From Tamarix chinensis (taxonomy: Eukaryota > Streptophyta > Magnoliopsida > Caryophyllales > Tamaricaceae), in NCBI GenBank assembly GCA_030549775.1, contig CM060181.1:57781701-57845700 (forward strand): a stretch of DNA of 64,000 nucleotides, in the 5' to 3' direction. Shown here piece after piece: positions 37,269 through 47,904 of the stretch. A program made the translations under genes and the position numbers. Numbering within the stretch: the first letter of the stretch is position 1; each line of letters begins with the position of its first letter. The notes beneath the pieces were generated by a model. It was not told the origin of the DNA. It worked only from the letters and a program-made list of their open reading frames with translations, and searched no databases.

Positions 37269-38698
37269 CTATGAAAGGAAAATAGTTAAAAGGAGTGTTT
37301 TTATTGTAATATATAAAATAATGATAATATATATAACCTCTATTATAAAACATAAGGAGCATATGATTGTCAATTGTTGGGTAATATATGTTTAGCCGGC
37401 ACTATAAAATTAATTAGAAGCAAATATTATCATTATTTATTTATATATTTATTTTTAACTCTATTTCAAGAGTTAAAGTTTGATCATTAATATTTTTAAT
37501 ATATATCAATTAAAAATATAACAAAAAAGGTATTATCATTTTTTAATACAAATGTAATAAATAAGTTTTTATGATATAATGTATAACATTGAAAGAAACT
37601 AATGATCAAATTTTATCATTGAAATTCATAGTGAAAGTCTTTTAAATAGAAAATGATTATTAAAGTTAAAATAATTAAAAATTGAATTAATTAAAAAGTT
37701 TATATTAACACTTTAATAATTTTATGTATTAATGAGATGAAAACAATATAAAAAATAGGAATATAACATTAAATTTTTAGCAATTTGTCAAAATGATTTA
37801 TAATATATAAAATGAAGATAACTTTTTTTATTGTACCTCTATTATAAAACTTAAGGCGCATATCATTGTCATTTATTGTGTAATAATTTTTTAGCTAGCA
37901 CTACGAAATTAATCAGAAGCATACTTTGTCATTATCATTTTGTTAACTCTATTTCAAGAGTAAATATTACGTAAAATTAATTTTATATGCATCCACCTAG
38001 CAATACATTTTGGTGTGTTTAAAAGGTAGTTTTTAATTATCATTTTTTATATACTATTCATGTAATGACGCTTAATAAATGGTTGACAAACCCTCATTTA
38101 ATAAAATTTATAGTTTCGTCAATTCTTGGTGTATAAAAAATTAGATCAAACAATAGACCAACTAATCAATGGTCTCATCGATTTGGTTATAAAATCGAGC
38201 ATTATATGTAGAATATATTTAGTTTAGTGTTTTATGCTCTCATTACTATTTTTTAATCCTAGATCTAATAACAAAAATCAATAATTGACAACTACCACTC
38301 TCTCAAAAATACACACAATCATAACACTTCCAATTGTGTAGATCACCTCACTTTTTGTTGGATCAAATTGACAACTTTCACAGTTTTGGACTATTTCACT
38401 CTATATTGTATAATTTACAACTATATAATTTAGAAATTTGGAGAAATCAACTTCTTATTTTAATTTTCAATCAATGACATATAAAAAAAGGTAAAATTAT
38501 GCAACATAATATATTATCAAGTTAATTTATACAATTTTTCTTATATTTAATGAATGAACATGTACCAAAAATTTAATTAGTTGAGTATATATGCTTATAT
38601 TATCTTAATTAGGCTTGGAAATGACTTGTTGGATACAAATAAAATTTTTGTAATTATCCCATTTCTTGTAAATCCTTTTGGATTGTTTTACATTGGTA

Positions 38699-39192
38699 AT
38701 AGATCAAAAGTATTAGATATCTAATATGATGATTAATAAAACACTTACTCTTATACCAATAGTTGCAAGCGAGTCAGGTGGATATAACATTTTAGCACAT
38801 TTCATCGCATGGAATTTTAATGAGGGTCCTAAGGCCTCTTGTTCACATGAAAAAATGGGATTTACATAAATCTATTAACTAGATGAAAATAAATAATAAA
38901 TAATATGTAAATAATCAATTAGTTATAAAAAATGCTTATAGATGAATCCAATAGCATAGTTATATTATGATAGATACTTACCCCTTTTATATTGTGAAGA
39001 TTGAGGTCTTGTGAGTATATCAAAATTTTGATCCTCTACCTTTTTCTCTCCAAATTTGGTTATGCTCCAATGCATTGAAAGAGAAACAAAGTTTAGCTCT
39101 TGTAAAATTAGATTATAATGAAAAACTAAACTCAATATATACAACAACTTCTATGTAGACAGTTGGGTAATTTGATCCTTTATGGTTATAGA
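38699..39192 (-). repeat. Dispersed repeat, copy 3 of 3 (inverted)
   Basis: The reverse complement of this segment matches 36,779-37,268 and 7,818-8,312, from ccataaaggatcaaa through cttcacaatat to gatatctaata. It lies outside the part of unit 2 that is collinear with unit 1, so it belongs to the extra 6.4-kb block and is a separate copy. Confidence 0.85.
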
Positions 39193-39194
39193 AC

Positions 39195-39890
39195 TAATAC
39201 CCTGACATAAAATCTTTCAATATGTATTTTAAATTATATTGATGTAAGATAAATAAGTTTTACTTTTAAAAAGGGCCTATAATTTAATTAAAGTGTGAAG
39301 TTTAGGCATACCAGTCTATTAGTTTTCTAAATTGATCTATTGTTATTGTCATTTTTATTTTGCTATAATCCAATCGACTTGTTTACTCAAACTCATCAAA
39401 TTCTTATCCTAAGTTTGTATATTCATTTTTATTTTTAGATTTAATTCTCTTTTTAATGTTTTTAAAAATTTTCTAATTAGAATATTTTTGTGCTAATAAA
39501 CATATTTTAGTGTATTGGGATTATTTTTATATTATTTATATCAATTTATGATTTTATTTAGCTAAAAAATTTTAAAATTACTTTTGAGGTACTTTCCCTC
39601 CTTCTCTTACTTTCCTTCCTCCTCTGGCAACCATGGTTGTGTTTTTGACTTCTCACACCTTCCTTGACTTACCTACCCTTTCTTATCCCACCTGACTACA
39701 CTCTACTTCCTCAACCTCATCATGTATTTTGTTACACTTGGTTCTCTATACCCAACCAAGTGATTTTTCCTTTTTTCTTCCCCTTGAGAATGTCAACCCA
39801 GCTCTTCTTCACACTCCAATTTCTTATTAATTTTAACTCCCTCTTTCTACACTCTCTCTCCTCCTTTTCCGCTGGGTAAATTTTCCTAAG
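39195..39890. other. No recognised feature; pyrimidine-rich near 39,590-39,870
   Basis: AT-rich DNA followed by a C/T-rich stretch. No supported gene. Confidence 0.5.
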
Positions 39891-40606
39891 TGTTAGGATA
39901 TTCTTTGATGTGAAATCAAAGTGGAGGGAAGGGTTGGATCGATGGCTGTTGATTTGGAGATATCAATCACAAAATTCAATAGAAGAAACAAAGGCTTAAT
40001 ATGCATTAAACTCGAAGAAAAACAGGTTGAAATGCAGGTTGGTTCGACTAGTTTGAATCAGGTTTCAAAGGTTCAAATGTTGAGACCAATGGAGGAAGGA
40101 TATTACCCCAAGTTTTCCTTTCTCAAAGAATACTCAAAAGGAGAGATAAAAGCAAACTTGGCTAGCTCGATTTTGTGTTCAAAATTCTGTATATTTCATT
40201 CATTATTCATGTGTGTACAAGTGTATTTACAGGAGGAAAGTTCAGCTGGTTCTAACAAGCTCTTCCAACCGATTCTTACCCTTAATTCAAGCCCATTTAA
40301 CTTGGTTCAATTAAGCCAATACAATACTTAATCCTAATCATAATATCATTGCCTAAATGATACTAATGACTAACATTAAAAATCCATACAATTAATCATA
40401 ATACATACATGAAATTATATCAAACCCTAACTTATACAAAATACAATTAGGGTTAGGGTTTACAACAAGTTAATACAACTAATGAGAATCATAACCATAT
40501 CTTCTTGTTGTAAATTATCATCCCATGTATACCATAGTCTTGTATGCTTTGAATACTTGTACACTTTAAAGTGTACTAATATCTTCTTTTTGCAAATATG
40601 TAACAT
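39891..40606 (-). mobile_element. Candidate 3' LTR of the Ty3/gypsy element
   Basis: On the minus strand this stretch starts TGTTACATATT and ends AATATCCTAACA, so it has TG...CA ends and 5-bp inverted termini. It follows the integrase end and contains a polyadenylation-type region (tgaataatgaatgaaata). There is no clear polypurine tract before it and no second LTR to compare, so the boundaries are tentative. Confidence 0.4.
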
Positions 40607-40786
40607 ACCTACAAGAACAACTTGAATTGTTTTCTACACCAAGCATATACAAATTATCAAGAACATTTAATATGATAGACTCCAACATTAAGAAAGCTAA
40701 TTCTTCCTTACCTTGAGAATTAATATGAATATGACAATCATTAGATGCTCCTACATCATTCTCCCCAAGTTGAGAAGAATTTGCCC

Positions 40787-41191
40787 TCAAATTTTCATCA
40801 GAATAATAAGGAGACAAATCACCAGCATTAAAATTTCTTGAAATTCCACCATAATGATTTGGAAGTTCAAGTTCATAAGTATTATCTCCAAACTTCTTAG
40901 TATTTTAAATGGACCATCAGCTCTTGTCATTAGTTTATTTTTATGTAAATTAGGAAATCTTTCTTTACGCAAATGTAACCAAACTAAGCCATCAAGAGAA
41001 AACACATAAGAGTTTCTATGCTTATTTGCTTGAGCTTTATACTTGGTATTAGTTTTTTCAATGTTATTTTTGATTTTCTTATGAACCTGTTGAAAAAATT
41101 GTACTCTATATTTAGCTTCATAATTTTGTAATTCACCTTTTTCCAAAGGAATCATGTTAATAGGCATGTGAGAATTCACACCATACACCAC
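40787..41191 (-). pseudogene. Ty3/gypsy integrase C-terminal fragment
   Basis: This 134-codon frame has the plant gypsy integrase end: VVYG-like VYGVNSHMPINMIPL, then a helical stretch with QQVHKKIKNNIE and YKAQANKHR, then VWLHLRKERFPNLHKNKL and DGPFKIL. This corresponds to the region after the catalytic core that binds DNA. The DDE core that should precede it is missing, because only about 300 bases separate this frame from the reverse transcriptase scrap. Confidence 0.88.
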
Positions 41192-41486
41192 ATCAAACAG
41201 ACTAGTTTGAGTAGTACTAGATGGACTACGATTATAAGCAAACTCTACATAAGCTAACTTAACATCTCAATCTTTAGTACTCTTATTAACTAAACCTCTT
41301 AATAATGTACCAAGAGTTCTATTAGTTACTTCATTTTGACTATCAGTTTGTAGATGATGTGAAGTGCAAAATAATAATTTAGTACCAAGTATATGCCATA
41401 ATGTTTTCCAAAAATAACTCATAAACTTGACATAAGTAGTATTTGGAAGAAATATACAAAGACTAATACTTTATTTCACAAATCCT

Positions 41487-41669
41487 TTAGCTATAAGCTC
41501 TTGTATATGTTTTTTGTAATTCCTTATCTTCTTCTAGATTACATCTATAAGCCGGTTTATTAGGAATAGGCATACCAGGAACAAGATCAATGGCATGTTC
41601 TATACCTCTTTTAGGTAGTAATCCAGGAGGTAAGTCATTAGGAAATACATCATTATACTCATCAAGCAA
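41487..41669 (-). pseudogene. Ty3/gypsy reverse transcriptase N-terminal scrap
   Basis: The frame reads EYNDVFPNDLPPGLLPKRGIEHAI...PGMPIPNKPAYR in pieces, the standard stretch leading into the gypsy reverse transcriptase. The polymerase palm with its catalytic aspartates is absent. The sequence then jumps to unrelated residues, which marks a deletion joint near 41,490. Confidence 0.85.
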
Positions 41670-41924
41670 CTTAATTAGATTAGGATTTCCAATTTGTTTT
41701 TTTTAGATTTAGAATCTTAGAAACTAAAGCATAACAAATTCCTTCTTCTTCTATGCATTTTTCCATAGCCTTTTAATGTAAAAATAATCTCTTTTTATTA
41801 TCACTCAAAGGCGTATGATCACATAAAGAAGGTGTTAGCCTATAAATTTCTTTTCTTTTTTCACCACATATTCATTAGTTACCCCCATCATCAGTTGATT
41901 TTCTATCATATTGCTATGGTCTAC

Positions 41925-42338
41925 CTAAAAGTAATCCACAATCATCCATAGGAAAAACATCACATAGAACTTCACATGATATTCTCTAATAGAAAATGTA
42001 ATTAAAGCTCTTTTATTTACTTTAGCTCCTTTATCTTTATTTAGCCATTGTAAACAATAGGGTTTATGATGATCGGTAGTTTCTAAACCAATTTTCTTAA
42101 CCATTTCTTCACTAGCAACATTTGTACATGAACCACTATCAATTATGAATCTACAAACCATATCACCTATTTTGCAATTAGTCTTAAAAAATTTCTCTCT
42201 TTGAGTAGGTGTAACACTAGGTTCTATTTGTAAAACTCTTTGAATTACAAAGCATGGATCTCCATCTTCTTCTTCCATAGTTAATATTTCATTACGAAAT
42301 TCAACTTCTAAATCCTCATCATCACTACATGGTTCCAT
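41925..42338 (-). pseudogene. Ty3/gypsy aspartic protease region
   Basis: A 137-codon frame with the retropepsin active site IIDSGSCTNVAS near its middle, preceded by an acidic linker (MEPCSDDEDLEVEF). In this group the family sequence D-S-G-(A/S)-(S/T) is common, so the active site looks intact. The flap and C-terminal parts run into a stop, and neighbouring frames are shifted. Confidence 0.85.
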
Positions 42339-42377
42339 GTTTTCTATTTCATGTAAGGTTAAGACTCTTTAGTTAGG

Positions 42378-43426
42378 ACAATCTCTAGAAAAATGTCCAT
42401 ATCCTTTACATTTGAAACATTGTTTATTTTGCCATTTCAACTACCTTATTTTTACCCTTATCATCTTGATTATTCTTTTTATCATATGAAAATGTTAATT
42501 TAAGTGTAAAGGTGTTAGAATAGGGTTTAGTTGAAGTTAAAGCATTAAACTTAACATAGGCTTTAGTTTTTTGGTTTGTCTTTCAAATTTCATAGCCAAT
42601 TTAATCAATTCATCAAGAGAATCATAAGTGTACATGTCAACTTTGTCTCTTATCAAATTATTCAAGCCACCTAAGTATCTAGCACATTTTTGTTCTTTTC
42701 TTTCATGAAGATCATAAATAAGGGCTAGTCTTTTAAATTCTTTAGTGTATTCTTCTACACTAAATAAACCTTTCCTTAGAGTAGTCATTTTAACATACAT
42801 ATCGTGTTCATAATCTCTAGGCACAAATTTCTTTCTTAGGTGCTTTTTAATTTTTTCCCAAGATTTTAGTTTTGACTTCTCTTGTCTTTCTTGTCTTTCT
42901 CTTGTTCGTTTTAAATTATCATACCAAAATTGAGAAAACTTTTTGAACTTAAGAGTAGCTAGTTTGCATTTTCTTTCATCCTTATATTCTCTAAATTCAA
43001 AGATAGCCTCAATCTCATATAACCATTCAAAAAATGACTCCACATTCAAATCACCATAAAAATTAGGAAGGTCAAGTTTAATGCCTTGATCTTCATGGTA
43101 TGCATGTCTTACTTGAAATGTAGGTGGTCTTCTTTGGTTGCTTAAGCCAAAGGAACTCATCTCATCTTCTCCATCTTCATGGTGATGCATATTGGAATGT
43201 CCACATCCACTCTTTTCATGGTAGATAAGCTTCATTCTTCCTTCCACACTATCATGTGTGGTTTCCATGCGAACTTGCCATGGTTTACGCTTTTCTTTTC
43301 GGCCAATTTAGCTTCCACACTTTGTAGTTGATGTTGAAGTGTGTTTTGATTTTGCAATTAAGCATCCATTCATGTGGTGAGGCTCTTGATAGACTTTACC
43401 AAGGCACGAAATTCTTCACTAGCCAT
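42378..43426 (-). pseudogene. Ty3/gypsy gag with zinc knuckle
   Basis: The likely original start is the ATG at 43,426 (MASEEFRALVKSIKSL), but stops interrupt the first 50 codons. The longest open part is 243 codons from 43,268. It carries a retrotransposon gag domain: KLDLPNFYGDLNVESFFEWL, then FWYDNLKR, then YVKMTTLRKGLFSVEEYTKEF. Downstream, in a shifted frame, a zinc knuckle at 42,378-42,419 reads CFKCKGYGHFSRDC with all ligands. It would package element RNA in particles; this copy is defective. Confidence 0.88.
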
Positions 43427-43429
43427 GGT

Positions 43430-44844
43430 GAAGGTTGACACACAACTCTCTTTGTTGCACACAATAGATTCCACAATGTGTAGGTGCTAGAATTTATTTT
43501 TCCTACAACCAAACAAGGCACAACACTTTACTAATTCTCAAAAAATAAAATTTCGCTACCCGCAGTCCTTGATTAGGTACAAATGAGAGGATTTAACCAC
43601 AAGAACACCAACTACACGCAGGGACACAAAGGATGGAAGTCATCTTCTATATATGGCCTAAAATTTCAGCAACATAAAATCATAGAGTGTTGTAGGTTTC
43701 TTCAACTCATACTCATCTTCAAGTTGAAGATTCGAACTTGCTGCTTCATAGAAGATTTAGAGAAGACATAGAGGGAAAATATAGAGTGGATCCTTGAGAT
43801 AAAAATGAGAGGAAATGACTCAAGGAGGCCAGGATGCACACACGTTTAGTTCAGTCGTATGCTGAGATGTACTCCAAGTCTCGGTTTTTTTCTTTCCTTT
43901 CCAGATTGATACACGAAATGGAAATCAAATGGATGGAATAACATAAGATCACGCACAGATATGGATGTATCATATATTTGGAGTACATATTTGAGCCTTG
44001 AGAATTACGCACAACATTGTATCATAAGATCACGCGCATATATGGATGTAAAATATTAGCTTTCTTCCTTACCTTGATAATTAAGATGAATATGACAATC
44101 ATTAGATGCTCCTGCATCATTCTTCATTTTTCTCCTTATCTTTTCTATTGGGAAAAATTGAGGTCTGCATCTTATCTACTCATCCTTTGGTTAATTCTTA
44201 TATCTTATATCTTATCTTTATCTTAGCCTTAGCTCTCTATTATTTTCTTTTTAAACAAGGAAGTATAAAGGTTTTCAGAAAGGTTGAAGATCTTGGTTTT
44301 CCCTCCTTATTTTTAGTTATGAGAAAAAGCTTGAGATATGCTTGTTTTTGTTCTTATGATTTTCAATTTTCAATTAATTTTTAGAATGGAGTTTTAATTA
44401 TTTAGGGTTCTTGATTCTCTTACTAAATCAAGTGTATTATTTAGGTCCATTGAGTTAGGAATTATTATTCTAGAAGACTTACTTTGAGGTAAGACATCTT
44501 AATCTATAATGTGGCCAAGGAATTATGTTACTTATTGTGGTTTCATATTTATGATATTTCCAATGATGTGTATGTATTATTTTGAGCACTTGGATTTAAG
44601 CATGTGATGATTGTTTAATCTCTCAAGTTTTGGAGCATGCTTTAAGTATTTTGATATTGTAATTGAGGTAGTGAAATTATGCATGGTTATTTTGAGTATG
44701 AATTCTACATGCAACCTCATGTGTGGAGTATATCCTGTAGTATTTTATAATGTAGGATCATTAAAGGATTGTTGTGGATAGCATGTGATTTTTTTATGGA
44801 TTTCTTTATCCATGTTTGGGTGTTGTTTCATCCAAAATAATCAA
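43430..44844. other. Element leader and rearranged DNA before unit 2 resumes
   Basis: The first part (to about 43,560) is the gypsy 5' leader. A direct duplication (cataagatcacgc(a/g)c...atatggatgta) lies at about 43,941 and 44,022. At 44,055-44,128 a stretch repeats 40,697-40,757 of the gypsy element. No gene is supported. Collinearity with unit 1 resumes at 44,845. Confidence 0.55.
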
Positions 44845-46730
44845 ATTATTTCATAATGTGTCGACTAGTTTGAGTGGACGGTTGACTGTCTAATGGACAT
44901 ATCGACCAACTCGTGTAAACAATTGATTGGTTTGATAAATAGAGCAAATAGCTTATGTGAATAGTCAATTGGTTTGCAAATCCCATTGACCGGTTATTTT
45001 GTGATCAGAGTGGTTTTAGTTTGGGCTTAAACACACTTATAAGTTTTATGAAAAATCAAATTGGTTGGACAAACCAATCGATTGGCTTCATTGTAGTTAT
45101 TTTTTCCTATAATCTGGAATGCTATACCAGTAGGCTAGTCGTATAGACTAATCAACTAATTTAACCTAAGTTCATCATGGTTTTTTTATTAATGTTGACA
45201 TTTTTTTAAGGCTTCTATTTTAACTTTTCCATTTAAATTGTGACAATCAAACCATGATTTTAACCATGTCCAACCATAATTAAGTGAAATTAAAGTGATG
45301 AATATTGTGGTGTAGATTATATAGTTAAGTTTGGTATTACCTCAAAACATCCAATTTCATGGCTTGTTCCTTGAGTTTTATTTGGTGTTATTACTTGGAA
45401 ATGCCTATTTTTTATTAATGGAATTAAATTGTGATTCGTGATATCACTTGGTTATTATTAATAATGGAATTAAGACTTCATTTGAGCCTTATTTTTTAAC
45501 TCTTGAAGAAATTAATCAGGAGTTAGTGGGTAGGTCACCCTATGTTATATCTTTTTACTCAATACCTCTTTTCATCTCTAACTAATTGTGGTTAGGAGAG
45601 GGTATGCGTATATCTTCGAGGTATAGGATAATAATGTGGCGTGATGACTTGGAATCAGTTTCCTATTAGAATGGGTGAAGTATCCAAATATATCAATCAC
45701 TTAGGGGTATGTGGTATTCCAACTTGTGTAGCCCTAGCACTAGATGAACTCAAGGTGTGGTGGGAGTGGTATCACAATACAAATCCCCTTGATGTATTCT
45801 AACCACATATGGTGGGTGTAGTATCCTAATTTGTGTTAGCCCTTGCAACAAATGTACTAGATGTGTGGTAGGTATGGCATATTTCTTCGATGTATTTTAA
45901 CCCCATGTGGTGGGTGTGGTATCCCATTATGTGTGCATGTTGTCATGACTTTCATTCATGGTGAGAATTGGGTGTGGTTAAACCAAACATCTTAATATGG
46001 TCATTAAAAAAAGATTTATAATATGGTTTATATTATGTGAATTTAATGCATGATATGTATTATTATTCTTCCATGATTCTTATATGAGCATGCTTTATTT
46101 TATTTTAACCATGAACTTAGGTTTGATACTATGTAATTATGCCTATTACTTTACTACTATGTAACCTCAATATACAACATGATCCCTTACCATATTTTAG
46201 ATAGTTTATTGTCCAAATACTTTACAGTACTGATACTATATTTGTGTGGTTATTCTAATTATCCAACTTTTATTTTAGTAAGTAGGGGATAATCTACAGG
46301 GTTATGACCTTCAGCTCATGTATGTTGAAGATGATGACATGGGCTAGTAGATAGTTGTTGCTTAGGGTTTGACATTTATATATTGTTAGTTAAGATTTAG
46401 GCTAAAACCTTTATATTTTTTACTCATTACGTTGGAATATTTTTACTCTTTTAATTTAACAAAACCCTGGGTTTTGATTTCTGCATTTTGATTTTTTTAT
46501 TACCTCCCTTATCTATATTATTCTCATCTTATTGTTATAACTGTTGAATTATTAGTGCATGTATTCTCTTGTTTGTTGTTCCATTTTGCCTTGTATTAAG
46601 CATGGGTTAGTTAATGATCATACATCTCTTATGGTTGATGTGGTATTAGCATCTCTTAACTCTATTTTATTATTTTTTTGCATTTTCTTCAAAATAAAAT
46701 TTTCTAGTTCAAAATTTTGAGGGTGTTACA
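44845..46730 (+). mobile_element. Ty3/gypsy LTR, 3' part (unit 2)
   Basis: Counterpart of 9,600-11,511. Its end here is ...aaaattttgagggtgttaca at 46,730, closer to a canonical LTR end than the unit-1 copy. The primer binding site tggtaccaaagcc follows at 46,734-46,746. Confidence 0.65.
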
Positions 46731-46733
46731 CGT

Positions 46734-46746
46734 TGGTACCAAAGCC
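46734..46746 (+). promoter_or_regulatory. Retrotransposon primer binding site (unit 2)
   Basis: Identical 13 bases to those at 11,515, three bases after the LTR end. Confidence 0.75.
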
Positions 46747-46978
46747 TATGATTTTAAATCCTAATATTGGTTTGTAAAAATGAATCTCTTTTACCTTGTC
46801 CAAGCTTGTAGAATCTAATGTATTTTGTGAGCAAGCATTGGTTTGAGGTTGGGAGTTGGCCTTACATTCTTAGTTGAACTAACTCTCGGCCTTATGTTCC
46901 ATGTGGCACCTATATGTGTACTAACTTTATAGCCATTATTCAATCTTTCTTAACGTGGTTTAGTATTTTAGGGTTTTG

Positions 46979-47900
46979 ATGGCTGCAAACTAGCAACCCA
47001 ATCACTTCATGGAGACGGTTGGGGCCTATATTGAGTGGAAAATTGAACGTAAGGAAGATTTGTAGCTACCATCACCAAATCATTTTCTAATGTCACCACT
47101 GAAGGATTGACTTTGTAGGATTGGTCATCACTACCCACCAATATTTGAAGATAAGGAGGACTTAGATTTTTTGAAGCATTAGTTGAGAGAATTTGAGCCA
47201 GTGGATGTTTGGAGATTATACGAGTGGCCATTAGGGGTGATCTACTTGTAAGGTCTTGCTAATGAATGGTGGAGAGGTTAGAAGCTGAAAGGAGCCATTC
47301 AAGATCAGTGGGAGCCTTTTGTGGATATGCTTAAGGTTCATTTATACTCTATTTGACTAAGGATGGAAAAGTACGACATGTCTGTGGCTCTATACCAAGG
47401 TATATCTACAGTGAAGAAGTTCTTTATTCTTGACCTTGATTTAGTCCATTTTTATCTAGAGATAAATGCTAATGAGAGGATGAAGATTCATTGATTCCAT
47501 CTAGGGTTGATTCTAAGACTTTAGGAGATGTTAATGGGGACTCATGCACATGACTTGTAGGCCAAGTATGATTACATCTTGGAGACATCATTGATTGCTT
47601 AGGCCTATAGTGTATATTTAGTGGTCAAGTAGAGGTTTGAAAATGATCACCACTAGGATGGAGAGAAGTAGTTCCAGCCAACAAGTATTCACTAGTCTAG
47701 ATTGGCACCTCGCTATAGAGGGCAGTTAAGTTAGTCGGTAGTGAGATGATTCTTATGTCAACGATGTGGAAAGAATCACCTACGAGTTTATTATGTTTAA
47801 CAGTTGGTTTAGTGCCATGATTGTGGTAGGATGGGACATTAGGGATTATAGTGGCACACCATTTAGAGTAGTGTCTTGCAAGGACAAGCTTGCTCATAGG
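46979..47900 (+). pseudogene. Ty3/gypsy gag pseudogene (unit 2)
   Basis: The same decayed gag as at 11,760. It begins at an ATG at 46,979 and contains the NEWWR-like, WEPFVDML and MEKYDM patches with many stops. The zinc-knuckle site at 47,813-47,854 keeps CHDCGRMGH but then has stop codons and lacks the last cysteine, so it is more decayed than the unit-1 copy. Confidence 0.75.
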
Positions 47901-47904
47901 GTAC

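Larger units (their letters stand above)
39891..43426 (-). mobile_element. Deleted Ty3/gypsy retrotransposon
   Basis: Read on the minus strand, gag, protease, a scrap of reverse transcriptase and the integrase C-terminus occur in the proper gypsy order (gag-PR-RT-RH-IN). Most of RT, RNase H and the integrase core is gone. A candidate 3' LTR follows. I cannot find a matching 5' LTR between 43,426 and 44,845. This element is absent from unit 1. Confidence 0.85.

Noticed and set aside
39921..40331. 136-codon plus-strand frame
   Set aside because: It lies antisense within the candidate gypsy 3' LTR, with no domain.
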